A stretch of 64,000 nt of DNA, taken from NCBI GenBank assembly GCA_022575985.1, contig JAKSXM010000007.1:27096501-27160500 (forward strand), given 5' to 3'. The notes under the pieces were generated by a model. That model did not search any database and was not told the DNA's origin. It saw nothing but the letters and a program-made list of their open reading frames with translations. Below are positions 55,302 to 64,000 of this stretch, piece after piece. A program made the position numbers and the translations under genes. Source of the stretch: Anagrus nilaparvatae (Eukaryota; Arthropoda; Insecta; Hymenoptera; Mymaridae). The first letter of the stretch is position 1, and every line of letters begins with the position of its first letter.

Positions 55302-56600
55302 TATATAGCAAAAGTTGGAGGGGGGGCTCTGCCCCCCCTGTATTGCATTTACTTTTGTTTCTGTTGCTTAAGAAAATCATGTTTCACTGCACATTTATAA
55401 TTATGCAAACACATTAAGAGTTTTCAGAAGAGCCTAGTTCTGTCCCCAGTAAAGTTAAAATTATTAATTAAGGAAAAATATTTGAAAAGGTATTGGAGAG
55501 ACTATTTCTTATGAAATCGAACAGAATCTAGCATTTTAGTATTAGTATCTCGTGTACTATTTTGGTATTCTATAGACTTAGATACTTCAAGACCTATTAT
55601 GAATCATGTTAGCCGGCTAGTGATTTCATAATTTAAATTTCGTGTTATTAACTGTATTTGCAATTTTTTCGGTATTTTTTGATCTAGTGAATTTAAGGCC
55701 TCATAATAACAAATTATCAAATAATTTTCAGGGGGACCTCTTTATAGTCCTAATAGTTTGTTGCGTAAACAATATAAATTGCAAATAATACAGTCATTTT
55801 TAAATAAACAATCGTGCGTTTGACTTCTGGATACGCAAAATCTAGTTTTTCAGAGGGCCCTAATTTTTCGTTAATGATAATAACGATTAACTAATTTAAA
55901 AAAAAATTAATTTATGATACACCAATCATGTTTTTGTTTTCTGAATACTAAAGAATCTATAAAATTTCTTGAATTTTTCTATGGTTTTTTTATTTTTACT
56001 GTAAAAAATTTTACAAATTTTTAAAGAAACGTCCGTTTTTTATACAAATTTATCAGAATACGTATAAATTAGTGCCGAGTCGAATAAAATTTTATCATGT
56101 TTAGAAGTTATTTCACTTTTTAATCAAATTTTCAAAATATTTTATTTTTTCCAAAAATAGTAAAATAGAAATAGATGATTATAAATACCATAAAAAATAA
56201 AAAAATTTTTTAAAATTTTTCAATCAGCTCAAAAAATATTTTATAAAATTTTAAAGATACCTCCGTTTTGAATAAAAATTTAGGAGAATACTCAAAAATT
56301 GGTGACAAATCGAATACTACATAGAGCGACCGTAGAATTTTTCGATTGTCTCAAGATATTTCACTTTTTGTTAAAAATTTTAAAAAATGTTATCAAGTTC
56401 AAAAATAATAGAAATTTAATATCTCAAAAATTACGATAGCTGAGCAGAAAATCTATGGCCTATGTCACCCGCAGACTTTTTTTCTTTATTTTGACACCGG
56501 TTTGATGCCAATCGGTTCGGCGGTTCTTGCGTCATTAGGGTACAAACAGACAAACAGACAAACAAACAAATAAATTTTCAAATATATATAGTATTAAGAT
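55302..56600. mobile_element. GACA-type element (copy 2)
   Basis: Same architecture as 47262-48456. It has a GGGGGGGCTCTGCCCCCCC hairpin near 55320, a shared interior (ACGATAGCTGAGCAGAAAAT, CCTATGTCACCCG, TTTGACACCGGTTTGATGCC), then CAGACAAACAGACAAACAAA and the AAATATATATAGTATTAAGA end. Confidence 0.7.
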
Positions 56601-56604
56601 TTGA

Positions 56605-57185
56605 GGAAACTACTTATCTGCAGCAATGACGAAATAGATTTTTTACAAGATTAAAAATTGTATAATAACAAATTACAGAGATTGTAGAATAGGTTATCTT
56701 TTTTAATGTTACCTTTGCTACTAAAATCCCAGTAACATATTTTACTAAAAATTATAATGAAGATATATAATCCAGTTCTTCTTGAGGTTCGAAGTAGTTT
56801 TCCTGCTCATTATTTAAGTTCAAAAAGTTTTTATTCTTATCATTAGTAATTGGAAAAAATAATCAAGCTTTAGTATTGCTAGATAAACGAAAAAAAAATA
56901 TTTTTTTATTAAAATCTTGTTGTATTCTTTTATTGCCTGCTTTTTTTTTTTAATTTATTAATTATTGAATCTTTACACAAGATGATTCTTCACAAATAAT
57001 ACAAACTTAAATTTAGAATATTAATTACATTCAGATTTTTACAATATTAAAATTACATTATGTTAATTTGATAACTAAATTGATTCCTCATAGAGGAATC
57101 ATTGTTTTAGGTGCAATTTTGAATTCTGATTTTTTGGCATGCAAGCACGTTTTGAGACCTCGGCAAGCTAAAAAACCGATTTTAA
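56605..57185. other. AT-rich intergenic DNA
   Basis: Nothing recognised. Confidence 0.4.
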
Positions 57186-57189
57186 AAAA

Positions 57190-57240
57190 AGTATGTATGT
57201 GTGTGTATGCATGTATGTATGTATGCATGTATGTATGTAC
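57190..57240. repeat. GTAT/GCAT tetranucleotide microsatellite
   Basis: Imperfect (TATG)n run with interspersed TGTG and TGCATG units. Confidence 0.85.
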
Positions 57241-57339
57241 TTCTATAAACGGTGATATTTCACACCCAGTATGACATTAAGACCTAATTTTTTTTTCAAA
57301 ATTTTTTTCACCAAAAAATCTCGAGGTACTTTTTTTTTT

Positions 57340-57720
57340 AATTTGGATGTAATAATTACTCGATATACTGTAATTTTTACTCGATATCTCGAATCTGGTA
57401 ATTAATTTTTTGAAAATTCTTTTCTCAAAATGTTTGTGACCAAAAAATACAAAAAATACTAATTTTTTTTCTTTTTGGACGTAGTACCTAATTTTTTTCT
57501 ATGGAAGTACTAGTTTTTAGAAACATCATTTTTACTCGATTTCTTGGATCGAATACTTAATTTTTTGGAAATTTTTTCACTCAAAACTTTAGCCACCAAA
57601 AGATATAAAACACAACAACTTTTTTATTCTTTATGAACGTAATACCTAATTCTTTTATATGGAAGTATTAGTTTTAGAAATATCATTTTAACACTAATAT
57701 ATTTTCCATAATTTATGTCT
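57340..57720. repeat. Two diverged direct repeats of about 175 bp
   Basis: Words TTTTTACTCGAT, AATTTTTTGGAAATT, ACTCAAAA, ACCAAAAGATA, GACGTAGTACCTAAT/GAACGTAATACCTAATT and ATGGAAGTA recur in the same order in two successive units. Confidence 0.5.
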
Positions 57721-57729
57721 TAATTTAAA

Positions 57730-58375
57730 AATAGTAAACACTTTTTTCATTTTTGTTATAGCCGGTGTAATTATGTCTTTTTAAGATACACCGAAAACTG
57801 TCTACTAGATATAGTTATCATAAAAAAAGATTATGTTCTAGTGTAGAAAAATCTTTTTTTTTAATGTAAAATCTAATTTTTTCCATGAGATGTTAAACTG
57901 ATAGTATCTATATATGACATTATACTTAGTTAGGTAAAATAGACATAAAAAACATTTTGTTATTGCTAATGAGAAACCATAGTGCGGAGTGCCAATTACT
58001 TAACAGCGGTTTTTTATTTCTTGAAGGTTAAATCTTGAAGTTGTCTGTGCTAAACTTTTGATTTTTTTTTTAAATATTTTTAATTTAAATTAAAAAATTT
58101 TTTTTGTACTGAATCGCTAATATACTATTAATCCTTGGTGTTCTTTAGTACTATCGTTTCATGTCTAATAGGAGGATCGTTTTTTATCGAATTTTTTGCA
58201 TGTGATTAATATTCTGGACTTCATAGCCTTATTCGCTACTTGGATCATCAACAATTTTAATTTTATACAGTGAGCTTTTTAAATTATAGTATAGTTAGCT
58301 CAGCATCGGTTTATTGTAACAATAATATAAGTTTTTGTTTTAAAACCATGGTTTTGAAGTTAAGTTTTTAAATAA
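57730..58375. other. AT-rich intergenic DNA
   Basis: Nothing recognised. Confidence 0.4.
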
Positions 58376-58380
58376 TTGGA

Positions 58381-58560
58381 AAAATTTTCTGCCTTTACTA
58401 TTACTTTCGATTTTGATGTAGTTACTTGTAAGTTGGTTTGCATTTTGTTTTGAATTGTGTAATAAATCCATGAACGGTATTGTTGAAGTTTTCTGAGTAG
58501 CAGATTTAGCAAGTTGGTCTACTCGTTCATTTCCTTGTTTAATTATTTCTTTAATTTAAT
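58381..58560 (-). pseudogene. RNase H-like C-terminal fragment of a LINE
   Basis: The - strand encodes IKQGNERVDQLAKSATQ then PFMDLLHNSKQ. GNE.VD.LAK.A is the conserved RNase H C-terminal motif in LINEs of the I/jockey-related groups. No RT is adjacent on this strand, so it is a stray remnant. Confidence 0.6.
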
Positions 58561-59282
58561 TATCTTTTTTTGTTTTATAGTTTAAATAAAATGCTTTGTA
58601 GCAAAGTCCTTAAACCCATAATGAATAAAAAAAGTAAATGCAAATTTACGAATTGGAAATTACGAATAAAAAGTACGCCAACAGACGCTTACTACATCGT
58701 TCCGAGAAAAACCGTGTAAATTTTAATTTCATTTTATTGGATTTTCACACTGCACTAATGTATACAGAAACTAGTTCACTGCGCATGGCGGATTTTACTG
58801 TATACCGGTGTGATATCTTTAATAAAAATATTTCTGACTCGACACGTGATATTAATGCTTTTTAGCAAAAACAACGACTTGTTTTCTTTGAGTACTATGT
58901 GGTACTATGCTCTTATATATATATGACAAAACTGCGACAACTCCTATATATGCATAAATGTTGTAGTTCGCGCAATATTTGCTAAAAACCCTCAATATTA
59001 CGTAATCAACCGAAATACTTTATTCACGATATTTCTAAATAAAAATATTTTGATTAAATAAATATTACACGAAGATTATTTGATCAAATAGATGTTTTTA
59101 ACAGATCAGAAAGCCCTATCTTCTGTCCTTTAGTAATTCGTTACCGATTCCACTTGTACGTTTATCGTTCTATTAGTATTTACTTCTATGAGTGACGTAT
59201 ACATAATATACTGAGTTTTCGTGCCCAAAATGAATTTTAAATAATTAAATTTTAAAAAATCTAAGAAAATTAGAAATAAAAT

Positions 59283-59368
59283 TGTCTCCACCATGGGGAC
59301 TCGAATCCAGTTGGTAGAGCAATAAGTATGAAACCTGGGGGTCGTAGATTCAATTCTCGCACGAGACA
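59283..59368 (+). ncRNA. tRNA-like Pol III relic (tRNA-derived repeat)
   Basis: Contains CAGTTGGTAGAGCA (a D-arm/A-box word identical to many tRNAs), then GGTCGTAGATTCAATTC (a degenerate T-arm/B-box). TGTCTC at the left can pair with GAGACA at the right, and a T-run follows immediately (59369-59375). The arms do not fold into a clean cloverleaf, so a degraded tRNA or tRNA-derived SINE head is more likely than a working gene. Confidence 0.4.
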
Positions 59369-59375
59369 TTTTTTT

Positions 59376-60765
59376 CTCAAAATTTTTTCTCATTTTTTTA
59401 ATATAGTAATATTCAGAATAACATCAATCTGTTTTTAAAAAATTAATTTTCGATAATTTAAAAGAAAAATTGATAAAATTGATTTATTAAAATAATTTCT
59501 ATCACTCTAATACGTTATAATAATAAAAGGGGAAGCAATTAAAAGCTTGACAGAGGTATTAGAATTAAATTAAAAAGTATTCAATTATTTGAAAATCATG
59601 AACGGTGAATAGAAATAGTAAAAAATTTAGTAATAAAAATATTTTGCCATTATTTTGAGTTGGAAAATCAGAGCTAATTTATTTTATGTTGTTAAATACT
59701 TGAATTTGTTCATTTTTTCGGACTGAAATAATATTTTTTTCATATTAAACGAGTGAATTAGCGTGTTTACCTATTTGAACCATCTAAAGCTGCAAAAACA
59801 AAAATATTTTAAAAATAATATTTCATCGCACATAATAAAAATTTTACGTAAAACAAAAAAAAAAAGTTATAAAAAATAAGAATAAATAAAATAAACATAA
59901 ACTGTAAAAAGTCTCTAAATGCGTAGGCGAATAATATTTTTCATAAATTATTTTACGTGTTATTATATACTAAAACATAAAGTAAGATATGACACTGTTG
60001 TAAAAAATAGATTATATTTTTTTCTTCTAATGTTTTTCTGAATATTATCATTATTTTAAAATATTATGTTTTTTTTTTCTTCAAATTCATTCTTCTGTAA
60101 GATATAAATTTTAAATTGACTAAAAGAAATTTTTTTAAATAAAACGATAATAAATTATACTATTACATGAGTTATTCTACATATAAACTGTATAATTTAT
60201 CCTTTGTTTCTCGTTTTATTAGACCTGGCGTAGATTCTTATTTCGTAGACGCTTTGCATCCTTTATAAGTCGATGAAATTTCCCAAAAACATTTTTTATG
60301 TATTACATTAAATTATTTCGAATACATTTTTGATACAAGTTTTTTTCTAAAAATGGTCCAGTTGTCCGCAATAGGAATTTATAGGTTATATGTTTATATG
60401 ATTTTTAAAGATTTTTATCATTTACTTGTGTTTTTGAGTCGCTCAATACGAACATATGAAATCCAATATTACTGAAAATTGTCTAGTTGCCCAGGATTGG
60501 CTACTTGAGAATATACTTACATCCCTTATTTTTTCTTTAACTGTAAATTATATATTTAAATGACCCCATTCCCAATTTATAGCTTTTATAAGTCGGAAAC
60601 TCATATATAAAGTTTTAACATTATATATTTGTACAAATGCGAAGCATATTTTCAATATATGTCTTATCAATTTAAATTATAATTATTTTGATAATAATAA
60701 TAATAAATCATAATAAATTGATATACTAGCTTGAAAGTAAATTTATAATTTAAGGATATTAAAAT
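59376..60765. other. AT-rich intergenic DNA
   Basis: No gene or bounded element recognised. Confidence 0.45.
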
Positions 60766-60768
60766 AAC

Positions 60769-60982
60769 CCACGTAAAAAGATTTTAAGCTTACCGTAAGC
60801 TTAATTTTGGGTAAGATTAATGTTAACTTACCGAAGTAAGCTTAATAAACTTAAAAAAGCTTAATAATTAAAAAAAATTTTCGAAAAACAGATTAAATCA
60901 ATAAAGTTTTTTAAGTTAAGTAAGTTTACGAGTAAGCTTACCTAAAATTAAGCTTACTGTAAACTAAATCTTTTTACGTAGG
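60769..60982. mobile_element. 214-bp MITE with CCACGTAAAAAGATTT-type ends
   Basis: CCACGTAAAAAGATTTTAAG at the left and AAATCTTTTTACGTAGG at the right are inverted. The match continues inwards through GCTTACCGTAAGCTTAATTT and its mirror. The unit is rich in GTAAGCTTAC palindromes. Confidence 0.75.
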
Positions 60983-60989
60983 AACTACC

Positions 60990-61650
60990 TAAACCTACAA
61001 AGTCTCCATTGTGAGGAAATTACAGTATTGCAGTAATGACCTCTAAACTTTTGCAGTCCCTTAAATTGTTTCAAATCCGTTAACTCTTCCACCCATTTAA
61101 AAAAAAAAATTATTATTTATCCTTCTTCCCCATTCCAATTAAAATAACAACATATATCCAATACTCCTAAACACATTTTTTATCAAAAAAAAATTTTTAA
61201 ATAACTACAATCCTAATATACATTTATAAAATTAAGTATTTCTTTTTTAATAATATATTCGTAATTAATAATGAAAAAAAATTTTATCTATATTATACAT
61301 TTTAACAAGTTCAGTTTATTAATTAATGTGTAAGAAATATATTAAATAGTTAAAAATAAAAAAATAAATTCTTGGGAATTTTACTTACGTAAAAAATAAA
61401 AAAATTTTCAATAAAATATCAATTTGTTAAATTTTTTTCTTGGAAATGTTACCTTTGTATGTGAAATTTAATAAAAAAATAAGAGTTGAAATATAAAATG
61501 TAAGTAAAAAAAAATCGTGTATAGTGTTCAATAACACATATTTGTATGTGGCGTTGATGATAATTTATTAATTATTTACACAATGCATATAAAATTAAAT
61601 TTTAAATTACAGATAAAAAAAAAGTTGTGTGTGATAAATGTGAAGAAAGG
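60990..61650. other. AT-rich DNA upstream of the MBF2-like gene
   Basis: An acceptor-like TTAAATTACAG at about 61601-61611 hints that a 5' noncoding exon may exist upstream. Otherwise nothing recognised. Confidence 0.35.
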
Positions 61651-61656
61651 AAAAAA

Positions 61657-62022
61657 ATGCAATCGATAAGCAAAATATTTTATTTATTTGTGTTATTCAA
61701 TTACGTATTAAAAAATAAAGAAATAAAAATTAATGATAATAAAAAAATTATATTAAATAATTTAAACGAATCATTACAAGTTGAATACGTTGAAATAAAA
61801 CAAAAATTTTTAATTTCTAATAAAAAAAGAAAAATATTTTTTACCAAATCACAAGCTAAAATAAAAGAAATAATAATTGAAAATCCTGATAAAGAAAAAT
61901 TACCAACTGGTACATATAAAATAATTGATGGTGGTGTTGGTTCAATATTTGTTAATATTGAATTCACAACTGCATGGAGTTCAAAATCAACATTTTTAGT
62001 TAGGATTAAGAGTTCTAAATAA
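61657..62022 (+). CDS. MBF2-like secreted protein, 121 aa
   Basis: ATG 61657 opens MQSISKIFYLFVLFNY, a plausible signal peptide (short basic start plus hydrophobic core), followed by a Lys/Asn-rich mature chain. The C-terminal part (residues about 65-118) reads FFTKSQAKIKEIIIENPD, then GTYKIIDGGVGSIFVNIEF and STFLVRI. This is the pattern of the insect MBF2 family, also annotated as probable salivary secreted peptide: an I..I...D segment, a GG.G turn and a closing beta strand. Family members are ~100-130 aa and secreted; their roles are poorly known. The upstream GTG/TTG extension was rejected because the hydrophobic core fits ATG 61657. The stop is TAA. It lies convergent and only 45 bp from the K2P pore exon on the other strand. 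The match is by pattern, so an unrelated small secreted protein remains possible. Confidence 0.6.
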   Translation: MQSISKIFYLFVLFNYVLKNKEIKINDNKKIILNNLNESLQVEYVEIKQKFLISNKKRKIFFTKSQAKIKEIIIENPDKEKLPTGTYKIIDGGVGSIFVNIEFTTAWSSKSTFLVRIKSSK

Positions 62023-62067
62023 TGTATTTATGCAATAATTATTATTATTATTTTTAAATTAACTTAC

Positions 62068-62291
62068 CAATTGTTGTGTAAATTGTACCACAATAAAAGA
62101 CTGCACTCCAAAAAGCCCATTTACTTTCATCTTCTTCAGTTTCAAATGCCTTTAATCCTTTTAAATGATATTCGTATAATTTAACTTCGTAATTGATTAA
62201 ATAATTTTTTGCTCGACCTTTCCATAATTCAGAATTATCAGCTAAAGTTTCATCATTCCATAAATCTCGAATTGATTGTATCGTATTGTCT
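62068..62291 (-). CDS. Isolated K2P first-pore exon (alternative or paralogous)
   Basis: Acceptor ACAAAATAG is at 62293-62292 and donor G|GTAAGT at 62067. The 74 codons encode a cap/linker helix region (LWKGRAKNYLINYEVKLYEY) and the first pore helix KWAFWSAVFYCGTIYTTIG. It ends one base into the filter glycine, the same split position as K2P exon 3 (29534). Compared with that exon, W.F..AV.YC.T..TT.G and an upstream R.K..L.(Y/F)E..L.E.H pattern are shared. No TM1 exon was found between here and 64000, and no second-half K2P exons were found between 42950 and 62068. It may splice in frame to exon 29246-29044, or belong to a tandem K2P gene whose other exons lie outside or were missed. Confidence 0.75.
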
Positions 62292-62699
62292 CTATTTTGT
62301 AAAAAAATTTAGAATTTTTATTGTATTTTATTTTTAATAAAGATTTTATTATTTTATTTATGAGTTTATTTATTTATTATAATAAAAAAACCTTAACCTA
62401 GTGAGATTTAATAAATATTTGCGTGAGATAATTTCTAGCCTGAGCTTAATACCTGTTTAAATCGAAACAATGAATACATGAATAAAAAATTTATTATTTA
62501 TGATTTATTTTAAAATGGGAATAATGTAAATTTTTATTTTATAATTAATTTACATCCTAGATAAAAAAATTTAATCTAAATTTTTAATCTCAATTTAATT
62601 TATAGAAAGCCATTCATTAATCAATGTAGTCAAATCAAATATTTGATAAGTTTGAAAAAGCTTCACCTGTATATAATAAAAAATGTTTCTATAAAACAT

Positions 62700-62960
62700 T
62701 GCTTAAACACGCAAAAATCTAATAATAAAAACGTTTTCAAATCATTTTTAGAACCGGTTTCAAAAGTTTCATATAAATGTTCTTGAAAAGGATCTATGTC
62801 TATAATTTTTGTAATTAATTTTTGTGTTAATTTTTTTTTCTTGAAATATTTTTGCCTCAGGCCGAATTGGTTCTGAATAACCCCTCAAAGCCCATTCATT
62901 CAAATCATTTGTTTTTTGTCTGCGATATAAACCCCTCACCATGTCACATTTTAATAATAT
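62700..62960 (-). pseudogene. Possible decayed coding fragment with a homopolymer frameshift
   Basis: The - strand reads TNDLNEWALRGYSEPIRPEA, then passes a run of nine A residues (62832-62840, T on +), and resumes in the next frame with KLITKIIDIDPFQEHLYETF. The two halves look like one protein with a +/-1 slip in the A-run. No family is recognised. It could be a pseudogene, an exon of a neighbouring gene, or chance. Confidence 0.3.
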
Positions 62961-63014
62961 TGAAAATTTAAAGAACGGGTCTTTAGACCTACGTCACTTG
63001 CGCTTTATTTCGTC

Positions 63015-64000
63015 CCCCCCCCCCCACCTAAAATGGGTTTTTTTCATTGGGAAATCATTCCAAACGACTAAATTAGTAAAAAAAATTAGTTTTTAGATAG
63101 GAAAAACACATTCAAATAAAAAAAAAATTTTTTTTTTTTAATTTTAATTTTTATTTTTAGATCTTTTTTTTTTAACTTACTTTAATGTTTGTTATTGTTT
63201 GTAAAATTTTATCTATAATATAGCCTACCTTTTATCTAAAATATAACCTACCCCCAAATGCTGTACTCGCACCTTTTTTTTTTTTTTTTTGGGCCCCTTC
63301 AGAGAAGCGGCCTTTTTCGTAGGACGACCCGACGAATTGTCTAGAGATCTCTGGAGATCTCTAAACTTGTTTTTAATTATTTCAAATGATTGAAGCTTAT
63401 TATGCTAAAAATGCTTATAAATAGCTCCAACAAGCCTACATTATTCATAATACATGTAAAAAAAATTCAAGCTGTATTTATACATAGCTAAACCATCAAA
63501 ATTTGCCTTTTAATCAAATGAAAATCTGTAAAAATATCATTTTTTTCTATAATTATTACGAAAATTGAAGCTAAACTTGGGTTTCTGACAAAAGATTTTT
63601 AAAAAGTGAATTACTATTAATATGATTAATAAAACTTGTATATTTTGTAGCTCAAAAAGCACTCTATGTCAATAAAATCATAAATTGCTTATGGAGAAAT
63701 TGAAGAAATTTCAAAGATTTAAATCATTTCAACTGTTTGGAGATATTATTCAGAATTGAAGAACAATATGAACAATGACAAATAATTTATCATATATACC
63801 TTCAGTCTTCTTGAAAGAACCTACTGAATCTCGAGCCAAGTGCCCCAACTTTACATGAGAAGGGGATTCTGAGACGAATATTTTAAATTTTGCTGTAACT
63901 TTACTTTTTCACCAAATAACTTCCTGAGTCTTATTTTTCTGATCACAAACGAATTAATGAAATATTGCGAGTAAAAATTTAAAGCGTTTAATATCACATA
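63015..64000. other. AT-rich DNA with homopolymer runs
   Basis: C-run at 63014-63026, T-runs near 63130 and 63277-63290, and a small less AT-rich patch at 63290-63370. No gene recognised. If a second K2P gene exists, its 5' exons should lie beyond this. Confidence 0.4.

Noticed and set aside
57190..57240. CRISPR-like or regulatory tandem array
   Set aside because: Simple tetranucleotide microsatellite in a eukaryotic genome.
58638..58865. 75-codon + frame
   Set aside because: No hydrophobic core, domain or splice context; chance opening likely.
61701..61967. 88-codon - frame
   Set aside because: Antisense shadow of the MBF2-like gene.

Overview
The window is eukaryotic nuclear DNA from an insect. 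It is very A+T-rich, its genes are split by GT..AG introns, and it is crowded with non-LTR retrotransposon relics, MITEs and long foldback elements. A small, AT-rich hymenopteran (parasitoid-wasp-like) genome is my best guess. It rests only on base composition and gene types; a hemipteran or another AT-rich insect is not excluded. There is no bacterial-style operon, rRNA or CRISPR array.

Two complete multi-exon genes could be assembled by eye with all splice phases agreeing. (1) On the + strand, 6101-17147, five coding exons give a 462-residue sugar transporter of the facilitated trehalose transporter (Tret1-like) group of the major facilitator superfamily. (2) On the - strand, 42943-20386, seven coding exons give a 703-residue two-pore-domain (K2P/TWIK-type) potassium channel with a long charged N-terminus. 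Two smaller coding features lie near the right end. One is a single-exon gene for a secreted MBF2-like (salivary-peptide-like) protein at 61657-62022 (+). The other is an isolated - strand exon at 62291-62068 encoding another K2P first pore. It ends in the same phase at the same selectivity-filter codon as the first-pore exon of gene 2, so it is either an alternative 5' module or part of a tandem paralogue.

Layout. 1-4600: no host gene; an R1-like LINE relic, a decayed ~60-bp tandem repeat and other repeat scraps. 4600-17200: transporter gene, with intron 1 carrying a young 5'-truncated jockey-like LINE, intron 2 a 1-kb foldback and intron 3 a 1.6-kb foldback whose arms are tandem arrays. 17200-20330: intergenic, with a 0.7-kb foldback. 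20332-42943: the K2P gene; its introns hold a 2.1-kb near-perfect palindrome, a 1.06-kb palindrome, LINE relics, MITEs and a decayed coding-like segment. 44290-49200: nested transposons, in which a degenerate LINE was split by a 0.7-kb palindrome and a GACA-repeat element. 49200-61600: repeats, R1 and RNase H relics, MITEs, a 289-bp near-perfect hairpin and a tRNA-like relic. 61650-62300: the MBF2-like gene and the extra K2P exon.

The transporter would import sugar (trehalose in insects) across the plasma membrane, and the K2P channel would carry background K+ current. Nothing in the sequence ties the two functionally. The main unusual theme is the number of long inverted repeats (seven of about 290 bp to 2.1 kb), several inside introns of expressed genes, where transcripts could fold into long double-stranded RNA.
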